A DNA stretch of 64,000 bases from Micromonospora chokoriensis. Its GTDB lineage: Bacteria > Actinomycetota > Actinomycetes > Mycobacteriales > Micromonosporaceae. Position numbers and translations under genes: made by a program. Every line of letters begins with the position of its first letter. Position 1 is the stretch's first letter. This document shows positions 26,678 through 34,988 of this stretch, one piece after another. The stretch lies in assembly GCF_900091505.1 (NCBI RefSeq), contig NZ_LT607409.1, positions 1,054,001 through 1,118,000 on the forward strand, written 5' to 3'. The notes beneath the pieces are model-generated. The model ran no database searches and was not told the origin of the DNA. It was given only the letters and a program-made list of their open reading frames with translations.

Positions 26678-28330
26678 TCAGGTCCGGCCGGGTCCGTCCA
26701 CCGATCCGGCGGTACGCAACCAGACCGCGGTGTCCGACGGCAGCATCCCGTCGTCAAGCGGTCCACTGGCCAGCAACAACTCCCCCTCGGCCGGCAGGGG
26801 AACCGTGGAGTCGGAGAGGTTGACGACGCAGGCGAAGTCGCTCCCGCGACGGAAGGCGAGCACCCCGGCCGGGGCGGGCAGCCAGGTCATCTCCCCGTCA
26901 CCGAGCGCCGGGTCGGCCCGCCGGGCATGGATCGCCGCCCGGTACAGCTCCAGCATCGAGGCCGGGTCTCCGGTCTGCGCGCTGGCCGTCCGGTCCTTCC
27001 AGTCGGCCGGCTGCGGCAGCCAGGGCGACGCGGCACCGGCCGGGCTGAACGCGAACGGCGGCTCGTCGCCGGCCCACGGCAGGGGTACGCGGCAGCCGTC
27101 CCGGCCCGGGTCGATTCGGCCGGACCGTTCCCACATCGGGTCCTGACGCAGCGCGTACGGGATGTCCTCCACCTCGTAGAGGCCCAGCTCCTCGCCCTGG
27201 TAGACGTAGGCGGCACCGGGCAGCGACAGCGAGAGCAGCGCGGCGGCCCGGGCTCGGCGGGTGCCCAGCTCCAGGTCGGTGGGGATGCCCTCGCGCTTGG
27301 CCGCGAAGCTGAACCTGGTGTCGGCCCGACCGTAGCGGGTGACGTGGCGGGTGACGTCGTGGTTGGAGAGGACCCAGGTGGCCGGCGCGTTGACCGGCGC
27401 GTGCGCGCTGAGCGTCCCGTCGATGCTCTCCCGCAGGGCGGAGGCGTCCCAGGCGCAGCCCAGGAAGTCGAAGTTGAACGCCGCGTGCAGCTCGTCCGGG
27501 CGCAGGTAGTTGGCGAACCGCTGCCGGTCCGGAAGCCACACCTCACCGATCAACGCGCGGTCGTCGTACTCGTCGGCGACCCGACGCCAGCCCCGGTAGA
27601 TGTCGTGCACCCCGTCGAGGTCATGGAACGGGTGCGGCTGGTCCGGCTGGACCTCGGGCAGCGTCGGGTCCTTGACCAGCAACCCGGCCGAGTCGATCCG
27701 GATGCCGTCCACGCCCCGGTCGAACCAGAACCGCAGGATGTCCTCGAACTCCGCCCGCACCCGGGGGTGGTCCCAGTTGAAGTCCGGCTGCTGCGGGGCG
27801 AAGAGGTGCAGGTACCAGTCGCCGGGGGTGCCGTCCGGGTTGGTGGTGCGGGTCCAGGTCTCGCCACCGAACTCGCCCACCCAGTCGGTGGGCCGCTGGT
27901 CACCGTCGGGGCCCCGGCCGGGCCGGAACCAGAACAGGTCCCGCTCGGGCGCGCCGGGCCCGCCGGCGAGCGCCGCCTGGAACCAGGGGTGCGCGTCGGA
28001 GCAGTGGTTCGGCACCACGTCGACGATGGTCCGGATGCCCACCGCGTGCGCCTCGGCGATCAACGCCTCCACCTCGACGAGGGAACCGAATACCGGGTCG
28101 ATGTCGCGGTAGTCGGACACGTCGTAGCCGGCGTCCGCCATCGGCGAGGGGTACCACGGGCTGAACCAGATCGCGTCGACGCCGAGCGCGGACAGGTGAT
28201 CCAGCCGGGACCGGATGCCGGCGATGTCGCCGATGCCGTCGCCGTTGCCGTCGGCGAAGCTCCGGGGATACACCTGGTAGATCACCGCTCCACGCCACCA
28301 CGGACTGCTGTCTGCTGTGGACACGAGCAC
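26678..28330 (-). CDS. GH13 alpha-glucosidase
   Basis: 550 residues, the usual size of oligo-1,6-glucosidase/alpha-glucosidase (GH13). Conserved regions are complete: VDVVPNHCS, GIRIDSAG with nucleophile Asp213, IGEVW with acid/base Glu263, and LSNHD with Asp325. No signal peptide, so it works inside the cell on imported oligosaccharides. Linkage preference is not certain; the neighbouring GH87-like enzyme suggests alpha-1,3 or mixed oligomers. Start could be the GTG at 28330 or the one at 28324, which has an AGG better placed. Last gene of the importer operon. Confidence 0.92.
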   Translation of the reverse strand: MLVSTADSSPWWRGAVIYQVYPRSFADGNGDGIGDIAGIRSRLDHLSALGVDAIWFSPWYPSPMADAGYDVSDYRDIDPVFGSLVEVEALIAEAHAVGIRTIVDVVPNHCSDAHPWFQAALAGGPGAPERDLFWFRPGRGPDGDQRPTDWVGEFGGETWTRTTNPDGTPGDWYLHLFAPQQPDFNWDHPRVRAEFEDILRFWFDRGVDGIRIDSAGLLVKDPTLPEVQPDQPHPFHDLDGVHDIYRGWRRVADEYDDRALIGEVWLPDRQRFANYLRPDELHAAFNFDFLGCAWDASALRESIDGTLSAHAPVNAPATWVLSNHDVTRHVTRYGRADTRFSFAAKREGIPTDLELGTRRARAAALLSLSLPGAAYVYQGEELGLYEVEDIPYALRQDPMWERSGRIDPGRDGCRVPLPWAGDEPPFAFSPAGAASPWLPQPADWKDRTASAQTGDPASMLELYRAAIHARRADPALGDGEMTWLPAPAGVLAFRRGSDFACVVNLSDSTVPLPAEGELLLASGPLDDGMLPSDTAVWLRTAGSVDGPGRT

Positions 28331-28425
28331 CTGCTTTCTGGGTCAGTACGTCGGCGGGTTCGCCGGACCTGTATGTGTGTCGGACGAACTGTCGTTGTTC
28401 GCCGCGCGGGGTGTTGCGGTCGTGG

Positions 28426-29313
28426 CTAGCCCTTGATGCTGCCCGTGGTCAGACCGGACATGATGTTCCGTTGGAAGATCAGGAAGATGATGACCGTCGG
28501 GATCGCGGCGATGACCGAGGCGGCGATCACCACGTTCATCGGCGTACCGCCGGCGAAGGCGTAGATGCCGACGCTCACCGTCCGGGTCTCCGGCGACGGC
28601 ATGACCAGCTTCGGCCAGAGGAAGTCCTTCCAGACCGCCGTCACGGCGAAGATCGAGACCACGCCGAGGATGGGGCGCGACAACGGCAGGATGATCGACC
28701 AGAGCGTGCGCAGCGACGACGCCCCGTCCATCAGGGCGGCGGCCATCAGCTCCTCCGGGATCGAGTCGAAGAACCGCTTCAACAGGAAGATGTTGAACGC
28801 GTTCGCGACCAGCGGCAGCCAGATGGCGAACGGCGAGTCGAGCAGGTTGAGGTGCAGGATCGGCAGGTCGATCACCGTCACGTACTGCGGAACGATGAGC
28901 ACCATCGCCGGGATCATCAGCGTCCCCAGCATCAGGGCGAGGATCACGTTGCCGAAGATCGGCCGGAGTTTCGACAGCGAGTACGCGGCGGCGGTGTCGA
29001 AGACCAGTTGGAACAGCACCGCGCCGATCGCGTAGTAGAAGGTGTTGAACAGCAGCTTTGCGAGGGCCAGGTTGTTCCACGCGTCGATGTAGTTCTGCGG
29101 CTGCGGATCCTTCGGGAACAGCGAGGGTGGGGTCTGCGCGATCTCCTGGCCGGACTTGAGCGCGCCGGTGACCATCCAGTAGAGCGGGCCGAGGAAGACG
29201 AGCGTGAACCCCGCCACGACCATGACCAGCAGCGTCCAGTAGATGACCCGACCACGTCCCCGGCTGATCTGGGTCTGGGAGATGAGGGTCCGGGTTCCGG
29301 AATCCTGTGCCAT
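28426..29313 (-). CDS. Sugar ABC permease, MalG type
   Basis: 295 residues, six membrane segments. N-terminal VFLGPLYWMVTGALKSG and the EAA loop EELMAAALMDGASSLRT are classic MalG features; it ends TTGSIKG, as CUT1 MalG-like proteins do. The ATG follows GGCGAGGA closely. Eleven bases separate it from the malF-like stop. With the MalF-like partner it forms the channel of the importer; the ATPase is not encoded here, so a shared MsiK-like subunit is likely. Confidence 0.92.
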   Translation of the reverse strand: MAQDSGTRTLISQTQISRGRGRVIYWTLLVMVVAGFTLVFLGPLYWMVTGALKSGQEIAQTPPSLFPKDPQPQNYIDAWNNLALAKLLFNTFYYAIGAVLFQLVFDTAAAYSLSKLRPIFGNVILALMLGTLMIPAMVLIVPQYVTVIDLPILHLNLLDSPFAIWLPLVANAFNIFLLKRFFDSIPEELMAAALMDGASSLRTLWSIILPLSRPILGVVSIFAVTAVWKDFLWPKLVMPSPETRTVSVGIYAFAGGTPMNVVIAASVIAAIPTVIIFLIFQRNIMSGLTTGSIKG

Positions 29314-29324
29314 TCCTCGCCGTC

Positions 29325-30281
29325 CTAGTCCTGTTTCGCAGTCAGCCGCACGTACACGGCGGAGAAGCCGGCCAGCACCACGAGCATGATCACGCCCAGC
29401 GCGGCGGCGCCGTTGAGGTCGTTCTGGAAGAACCCGTGCTGGTAGATGAGGTACGCCACCGAGGTCGCCGAGTCCTCCGCGCCCGCACCGTTGGCGAGGA
29501 TCAGTGGCTCGATGAAAAGCTGCATCGTGGCGACGATCTGGAGCATCGCCAGGAGCGCGAGGATCAGCCGGGTCTGCGGGATCGTGACGTGCACGATCCG
29601 CCGCCAGATCCCGGCGCCGTCCAACTCGGCGGCCTCGTACAGCTCGCCGGGGATGTTCTGCAACGACGCCAGGTAGATGAGCACCGCACCACCCATGTTC
29701 ATCCAGGTCGACGCGACCACCATCGCCGGCATCGTCATCTCGGGCGACTGCATCCACTGCGAGGTGGGCAGGTGCAGCGCCTTGAGGATCGCGTTGAAGA
29801 GCCCTGCCTCGCTGGGGTCGTACGCGTAGAACTTGAAGAGGAACAGCGCGGAGGCCGGCGGCAGCATCACCGGCAGGTAGACCAGAATCCGCAGGTAGCC
29901 CTTGGCGTGACGGAACTCGTTGAGCACGATCGCCACGAAGAACGGCACCACGTAGCCGAGGGCCAGCGCGAGCACCGTGAAGTAGAGCGTGTTCTGCCAG
30001 GCCGTCCAGAAGCTCGGGTCGGCGATGATGCGGGAGTAGTTGTCCCAGCCCACCCAGGTGGTCTCGCCGCGCCGGGTCCGCTGGAAGCTCATGACGATGC
30101 CGCGGATCATCGGGTACCAGGAGAAGACGACGAAGCAGAGCACCGCCCCGATCAAAAACGCGTGACCGGTGAGGTTGTCCCGTACCTTGCGGCCGAGGCT
30201 CGTGCGCTGCGGCCCCGCCGAGTACGGCGACGGCGGGCGGCCCGGTTTCCTGGAGGTATCCGGGACGGTGGTGATCGCCAA
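29325..30281 (-). CDS. Sugar ABC permease, MalF type
   Basis: About 318 residues with six membrane segments after a basic, Pro-rich cytoplasmic N-terminus. MalF signs: FSWYPMIRGIVMSFQRT in the first segment region, and the EAA loop YEAAELDGAGIWRRIVHV. I place the start at a TTG at 30281, because AGGAG lies six bases before it and no ATG/GTG is well placed; the open frame upstream runs through the intergenic hairpin. Pairs with the MalG-like protein. Confidence 0.88.
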   Translation of the reverse strand: MAITTVPDTSRKPGRPPSPYSAGPQRTSLGRKVRDNLTGHAFLIGAVLCFVVFSWYPMIRGIVMSFQRTRRGETTWVGWDNYSRIIADPSFWTAWQNTLYFTVLALALGYVVPFFVAIVLNEFRHAKGYLRILVYLPVMLPPASALFLFKFYAYDPSEAGLFNAILKALHLPTSQWMQSPEMTMPAMVVASTWMNMGGAVLIYLASLQNIPGELYEAAELDGAGIWRRIVHVTIPQTRLILALLAMLQIVATMQLFIEPLILANGAGAEDSATSVAYLIYQHGFFQNDLNGAAALGVIMLVVLAGFSAVYVRLTAKQD

Positions 30282-30329
30282 GGCAACTCCTGAATGAGTC
30301 GGTGACGTCGACGACGCGGTGCGGGTGGT

Positions 30330-30364
30330 GTGTGGGGGCCGGGTCGGCGTCCCGGCCCCCACAC
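30330..30364 (-). terminator. Intra-operon hairpin (attenuator) between binding protein and permeases
   Basis: Perfect 14-bp G/C stem (30330-30343 with 30351-30364), 7-nt loop, directly after the binding-protein stop. Such hairpins stabilise or end most transcripts here so that binding protein is made in excess of permease. Confidence 0.75.
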
Positions 30365-30370
30365 GCTCGG

Positions 30371-31750
30371 TCAGCTCTCCGCGGCGAGGAGCTGGTTGAC
30401 CTTCTCCTCGGCGGTCTTGAGCAGTGCGTCGATGTTCGAGTTCGGGTTGGTCAGCACACCGGACATCGCGGCGTCGAGCACCGCGTAGATGGCCTGGGCG
30501 TTGCGCGGCTCACCCTTGATCGGCACCGGGGTCGCCTCGAAGATCGCGAAGTTGGCGGTGTCGACGTTGGCGTTCGCCTTGCGCAGCTCCAGCTCCTGCT
30601 TCTGCGCCTCGCTCCCGTTCGCGAAGAGCAGCGGCTGGGGCAGACCCACCGGGTAGTTCTGCGGCTTGGCCCGGACGTAGTCGAACTGACCCTTGCCCGG
30701 GGTGAGCTTCTGGTACGCGATCCACTTCAGACCGGCCTTGACCTGCTCGGGAGTGAGGTCCTTCTTGAAGAAGTAACCCTCACCACCGCCGAGCGTCCCC
30801 TTCGCCGCGCCGTCCTGGCCGGGCAGCGGAGCCATCGCCCAGTCCTGGAACTTGCCCTGGAACTGGCTGACGATGGCCTGGGTGGCATCCGGCGCTCCGA
30901 TGAACATGCCGACCTTGCCAGCGCCGGCGTTCGTCAGCAGGTCGCCCCACTGGAGCAGCTGACGGGCGCCCATGCTGTTGTCGCCGTACCGCATGTCCTT
31001 GAGGTTCTGCAGGACCTGCTTGCCCATCGGGTTGTTGAAGTCGGCCTTCTTGCCGTCGGCCGTGAGCACCTGGCCGCCCTGCGAGTAGAGCAGCGAGGTG
31101 AAGTGCCAGCCGCCGGTGTTGCCGGCGCTGTACTCCGAGTAGCCGGCGATGCCGTTGCCGAGCGCGGAGATCTTCTTGGCGGCGGCCCGGACGTCGGCCC
31201 AGGTCTTGGGCGGGTTGTTCACGTCGAGCCCGGCCTGCTGGAACAGGACCTTGTTGTAGATCAGTCCCATCGAGTAGTTCTTCACCGGAACGGCGTAGAG
31301 CTTGCCGCCGTCGGTGAAGACCTCCTTGAGCGCGGGGTCGATGCTGTCCCAGGTCGGAACGGTGTCCTTGTTGGCGTACTGGGTGATGTCCATCGCCTGA
31401 CCGGAGTCGAGCACCTGCTGGACGTCGGTCATGTACCCGTAGAACACGTCGGTCACGGTGCCGCCGGCCAGCCGGGCGGTGAAGTCCGGCGGGTTGTTGC
31501 ACTGCTCGCCGACGCTGACGCTCTTGATGATGATGTCCGGGTTCTGCTTCTGGAACTCGACGACGTCGTCGTTCCAGTTCTTCAGCAGCTCTTTCTGGGC
31601 ACCTACCGGCTGGCAGTCGACAGTGATGGTGACCTTGCCGCCGGCGGTCGCGCCCTTGTCGTCGCTCTTCGTGGAGCACGCCGTGAGGCTGAGCCCCAGG
31701 CCGGCCACGAGCGCGACCGCCGCAGCCTTTCGGTATTGCGGTACGGACAT
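30371..31750 (-). CDS. Sugar ABC transporter solute-binding lipoprotein
   Basis: 459 residues. Basic N-terminus, hydrophobic stretch and lipobox LTAC with lipidated Cys25; then a family 1 solute-binding fold (FQKQNPDIIIKSVSVGE, GGKLYAVPVKNYSMGLIYNK, KVGMFIGAPDATQAI). Located on the outer membrane face, it would capture glucan oligosaccharides for the two permeases encoded downstream. The ATG has GAAGGGATGG before it. Expressed from the promoter at 31855-31883 and probably repressed by the upstream LacI-family protein. Confidence 0.92.
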   Translation of the reverse strand: MSVPQYRKAAAVALVAGLGLSLTACSTKSDDKGATAGGKVTITVDCQPVGAQKELLKNWNDDVVEFQKQNPDIIIKSVSVGEQCNNPPDFTARLAGGTVTDVFYGYMTDVQQVLDSGQAMDITQYANKDTVPTWDSIDPALKEVFTDGGKLYAVPVKNYSMGLIYNKVLFQQAGLDVNNPPKTWADVRAAAKKISALGNGIAGYSEYSAGNTGGWHFTSLLYSQGGQVLTADGKKADFNNPMGKQVLQNLKDMRYGDNSMGARQLLQWGDLLTNAGAGKVGMFIGAPDATQAIVSQFQGKFQDWAMAPLPGQDGAAKGTLGGGEGYFFKKDLTPEQVKAGLKWIAYQKLTPGKGQFDYVRAKPQNYPVGLPQPLLFANGSEAQKQELELRKANANVDTANFAIFEATPVPIKGEPRNAQAIYAVLDAAMSGVLTNPNSNIDALLKTAEEKVNQLLAAES

Positions 31751-31854
31751 CTGTCCATCCCTTCGGGAACGGGTGTCTCCAATGACCTTCGCTGATCTGC
31801 GGTGATGCGACCTGACGCCCAGTAGCTGCGTCGGAGCCAGGTGTGAGTGGAGTC

Positions 31855-31883
31855 ACTGTAGCGAGACCGACTCATTTCAGCAA
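31855..31883 (-). promoter_or_regulatory. Candidate promoter of the glucan-import operon
   Basis: On the minus strand TTGCTG (31883-31878) and TACAGT (31860-31855) are 17 bp apart, a good sigma-70-like fit. It lies about 100 bp before the binding-protein start. The lacI gene is further upstream on the same strand, so a LacI operator is expected nearby; I could not single out one palindrome. Confidence 0.6.
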
Positions 31884-32024
31884 GGTGTCGACCCCAAGAC
31901 GAAAGGACACGACGTGATTACGTCAGATGTTGGCAAGCCGGTGAAAGCACCCCCACAAACCAGGCGCTACACCGCCATACCGTCCCATTCGAACAGGTCG
32001 ATACCGCAAGCCCTGCCCAACCCG

Positions 32025-32100
32025 GTCGATCATGGAGTTGTGGTGCCTGATTTCGAGGTTTTACGGGCGTTATGCCACCCACCACAACTCCATGATCGAC
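32025..32100. repeat. 21-bp perfect inverted repeat, possible dispersed palindromic element
   Basis: Arms 32025-32045 and 32080-32100 match perfectly (arm core ATCATGGAGTTGTGGTG) around a 34-nt loop. It lies downstream of lacI in non-coding DNA (31751-32217 has no gene), beside a G-run tract. The long exact arms suggest a repeat family or a small palindromic mobile element instead of a simple terminator. Confidence 0.85.
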
Positions 32101-32103
32101 TCG

Positions 32104-32155
32104 GCGTGGGGTGGGGTGGGGTGGGTGGGGTGGGGTGGGGTGGGGGGGTGGGGGG
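32104..32155. repeat. GGGGT tandem tract (G-quadruplex-prone)
   Basis: About 50 bases of near-perfect (GGGGT)n on the plus strand, with at least eight G-runs of three or more. It is next to the 21-bp inverted repeat and just past the lacI terminator. Strong G-quadruplex potential on the plus strand. Confidence 0.85.
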
Positions 32156-32164
32156 ACACAGAAC

Positions 32165-32194
32165 GGCCGTCGACCGCGTGGGCGGTCGACGGCC
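32165..32194 (-). terminator. lacI terminator
   Basis: Perfect 13-bp stem (32165-32177 with 32182-32194), four-base loop, about 24 bp past the lacI stop, followed on the minus strand by a T-containing tail. Confidence 0.75.
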
Positions 32195-32217
32195 GGAAGG
32201 CTCGTTCGGTGTGGTCC

Positions 32218-33222
32218 CTAGCGACCAGGGGCGGGAGCGGTCGAGCCACGTACCACCAACTCGGGCTCGAACAGCAGCTCGTCCTGGAGCACACCGGCAC
32301 CCTCGATCTGGGTGACCAGCAGGTCGACGGCAGCCTGCCCCATCGTCTCGATCGGCTGCCGAACCGTGGTCAACGGCGGGTCGGTGCAGGTCATGAACGC
32401 GGAGTCGTCGTAGCCCACCACCGAGATGTCGGTAGGCACCGAGTGACCCAGCCGCCGGGCCGCTCGGATCGTGCCCAACGCCAGGACGTCGCTGGCGCAG
32501 ATGATGCCGGTGACGCCACGCTCGACCAGCTTCGTCGCGGCGACCCGCGCGCCCTCCATCGAGAAACTGGAACGTTCGACGCACTCGGCATCGGCCTCGC
32601 CCCAGCCGGCGGCCCGGGTCATCGCATCCAGCTTGCGGCGCGACGGCACGTGCCCCTCCGGGCCGAGCACCATCCCGATGCGCTCGTGCCCGAGCGAGCG
32701 CAGGTGCCCGTACGCCTGCTCGACCGCCACCGCGTCGTCAGTCGAGACCCGGGGGAAACCCAACTCGTCCACACCGGCGTTGACGAGTACGACCGGAAGG
32801 CCCCGATCGGTCAGCCGACGGTAGTGGTCGTGCCGGGCGTCCGCGAGCGCGTACGAACCACCAGCGAAGATGACGCCGGAGACCTGGTGGTCGAGGAGCA
32901 TCTCCACGTAGTCCATTTCGGAGACACCACCGATGGTCCGGGCGCACAGAGCCGGGGTGTAGCCGCGCTGCGCGAGCGTCCCGGTGACGACCTCGGCCAA
33001 CGCCGGGAAGATCGGGTTCTGCAACTCGGGCAGCACCAGCCCGACCAGCCGGGCGCGTTCGCCACGCAGCTTGGTGGGTCGCTCGTAGCCGAGGACGTCC
33101 AGCGCGGTCAGCACCGCGGTCCGGGTCGCCTCCGAGACCCCGTCACGGCCGTTGAGCACCCGGCTGACGGTGGCCTCGCTGACGCCCGCCTTCTTGGCAA
33201 CTTCAGTCAACCGCTTGGTCAC
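32218..33222 (-). CDS. LacI-family transcriptional regulator
   Basis: 334 residues. Helix-turn-helix at the N-terminus (RLTEVAKKAGVSEATVSRVL) followed by the hinge and a periplasmic-binding-like sensor domain (LVGLVLPELQNPIFPALAEV ... GVTGIICASDVLALG, SVVGYDDSAFM). Such proteins repress sugar genes until a saccharide binds. It lies just upstream of, and in the same direction as, the importer-GH13 operon, its most likely target along with the GH87-like gene. GTG at 33222 has no good Shine-Dalgarno but a TACGAT box seven bases upstream, so a leaderless message is possible. Confidence 0.92.
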   Translation of the reverse strand: MTKRLTEVAKKAGVSEATVSRVLNGRDGVSEATRTAVLTALDVLGYERPTKLRGERARLVGLVLPELQNPIFPALAEVVTGTLAQRGYTPALCARTIGGVSEMDYVEMLLDHQVSGVIFAGGSYALADARHDHYRRLTDRGLPVVLVNAGVDELGFPRVSTDDAVAVEQAYGHLRSLGHERIGMVLGPEGHVPSRRKLDAMTRAAGWGEADAECVERSSFSMEGARVAATKLVERGVTGIICASDVLALGTIRAARRLGHSVPTDISVVGYDDSAFMTCTDPPLTTVRQPIETMGQAAVDLLVTQIEGAGVLQDELLFEPELVVRGSTAPAPGR

Positions 33223-33421
33223 GGACGCAATCGTACGTCGCCCTGATGAAAGAAATGAACAGCAAAATGCCCTGCGCTTGCCGTCCAGCTGCCGCATTCT
33301 TCCCATCGGCCACCATTCGGGCGGCGACATCGGGGGCCTATTGCGGCGTCGGCGCCTTACCGACACCAGGTCGCACCGGCCGGGTCGATCAAGCCCGGAC
33401 CACGATGGGTGAGGGCGGTCG

Positions 33422-34897
33422 TCAGGACAGGTCGCGCAGCGCGTCCCCGATGGCCCGGTGGAAGGTCGGGTACGCGTAGATCATGTGTCGGAGCTGGCTC
33501 AGCGGTACCGCCGCGTGCACCGCCACGGCCAGCGCGGACAGCACCTCGCCGCCGGCCGGGCCGACGGAGGTCGCGCCGATCAGCACGCCCTGGTCGGCAT
33601 CCGCGACGACCTTGATGAAACCCTCGTCGCCGACCTGGTGGATCCAGCCCCGGGTGGAGCTGCTCAGCTTGGTGAAACCGACCTGCACGTTGATGCCGCG
33701 GTCGCGGGCCTGGTGCTCGGTGAGCCCGACCGCGCCGACCTCGGGGTCGGTGAAGGTCACCCGGGGCAGCGCGCGGTAGTCGGCGCGGGGGACGGTGCCG
33801 GCCGACCCGCTCGACCCGCTGGCGGCCAGTGCGCTGGACGCGCCCATCGCTCCGCCGACCACGCTCGACGTGCCGCTGGCGTCCGCACCGGCCTTCGCCT
33901 GTCGGGCACGGGCCAGGATGTCGGCGATCACGATCCCCGCCTGGTACATGGCGATGTGGGTGAAGGCGCCCTCGCCGGTCAGGTCACCGACCGCCCAGAC
34001 GTGGTCGGTGACGTGCAACCGGTCGTCGACCGGCAGGTAGCGCTGACTCGCGTCCAGGCCGATCGTGTCCAACCCCAGTTCGGCCAGGTGCGCCTTTCGC
34101 CCGGTCACCACCAGCAGCTGGTCGGCGGTGTACGCGGCCCCGCCGCTGCCCCGCAGGGTGAACCCTGTGCCGTCGTGGTCGACGCGTTCGGCGCGTACCC
34201 CGGTGTGGATCTCCACGCCGTCGGCGCGCAGCGCGGCGGCGGCGACCTCGGACGCCTCCGGTTCCTCGACGGCCAGCACCCGGTCGAGCGCCTCCACCAC
34301 CGTCACCCGGACCCCGAAGCGGGCGAAGACCTGCGCCAACTCCAGGCCGATCGCGCCGCCACCGAGCACCAGCAACGACTCTGGCAGCTCCTCGACCTCG
34401 ATCGCCTGATGGTTGGTCCAGTACGGGGTGTCGGCCAGGCCGTCGATCGGCGGCACCGAGGGGCGGGTTCCGGTGCTCAGCACGACCCCGTGCCGGGCCT
34501 CGAAGACCTGGTCACCGACCCGGACCCGGCGTGGGCCGTCGAGACGGCCACTGCCCCGCACGAGCCGGCCGCCCTTGCTGGTGAACCGGTCGGCGGCGAC
34601 AGTGTCGTCCCAGGTGTCGGTGGCTTCCTCGCGGATCCGCTTCGCCACCGGAGCCCAGTCGGGCTGGACCTGCGCCGTCCCGGCGAGCCCGTCGACACGG
34701 CGGGCCTCGGCGAGGGCGTTGGCCGCCCTGATCATCATCTTGCTCGGGATGCAGCCCCAGTAGGGGCACTCCCCGCCGACCAGGTCCCGTTCGACGCCGA
34801 CGACGCTCAGGCCGGCTTCGGCGAGCCGCTCGGCCACCTCCTCGCCGCCAACCCCGAGCCCCACCACGACCACGTCCACCAGCTCCCGATCTGCCAC
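33422..34897 (-). CDS. Pyridine nucleotide-disulfide oxidoreductase family flavoprotein with altered active site
   Basis: About 491 residues. FAD-binding GLGVGGEE motif near the N-terminus, redox-disulfide-like segment ECPYWGCIPSK (CX4C), NAD(P)-binding VLGGGAIGLELA and second FAD motif VWAVGDLTGEG, then a dimer domain. In dihydrolipoamide dehydrogenase/mercuric reductase the C-terminal catalytic pair reads HPTxxE; here it is YPTFHR, so both His and Glu are lost. A ~40-residue Ser/Ala/Gly insert (about 355-395) splits the region before the dimer domain. Reaction therefore uncertain, perhaps a quinone or other NAD(P)H oxidoreductase. Start: GTG at 34897 preceded by GGGGGA; an upstream GTG at 34933 is possible. 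Divergent from the serine hydrolase. Confidence 0.85.
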   Translation of the reverse strand: MADRELVDVVVVGLGVGGEEVAERLAEAGLSVVGVERDLVGGECPYWGCIPSKMMIRAANALAEARRVDGLAGTAQVQPDWAPVAKRIREEATDTWDDTVAADRFTSKGGRLVRGSGRLDGPRRVRVGDQVFEARHGVVLSTGTRPSVPPIDGLADTPYWTNHQAIEVEELPESLLVLGGGAIGLELAQVFARFGVRVTVVEALDRVLAVEEPEASEVAAAALRADGVEIHTGVRAERVDHDGTGFTLRGSGGAAYTADQLLVVTGRKAHLAELGLDTIGLDASQRYLPVDDRLHVTDHVWAVGDLTGEGAFTHIAMYQAGIVIADILARARQAKAGADASGTSSVVGGAMGASSALAASGSSGSAGTVPRADYRALPRVTFTDPEVGAVGLTEHQARDRGINVQVGFTKLSSSTRGWIHQVGDEGFIKVVADADQGVLIGATSVGPAGGEVLSALAVAVHAAVPLSQLRHMIYAYPTFHRAIGDALRDLS

Positions 34898-34988
34898 TGG
34901 AACAGCATCCCCCAGCGACACCGCCCCAACCACCGGGGTTGGAGAAAAGTCGGCGCGCTCACCGGTCCGGGCCGCCTACCGTGTCGGG

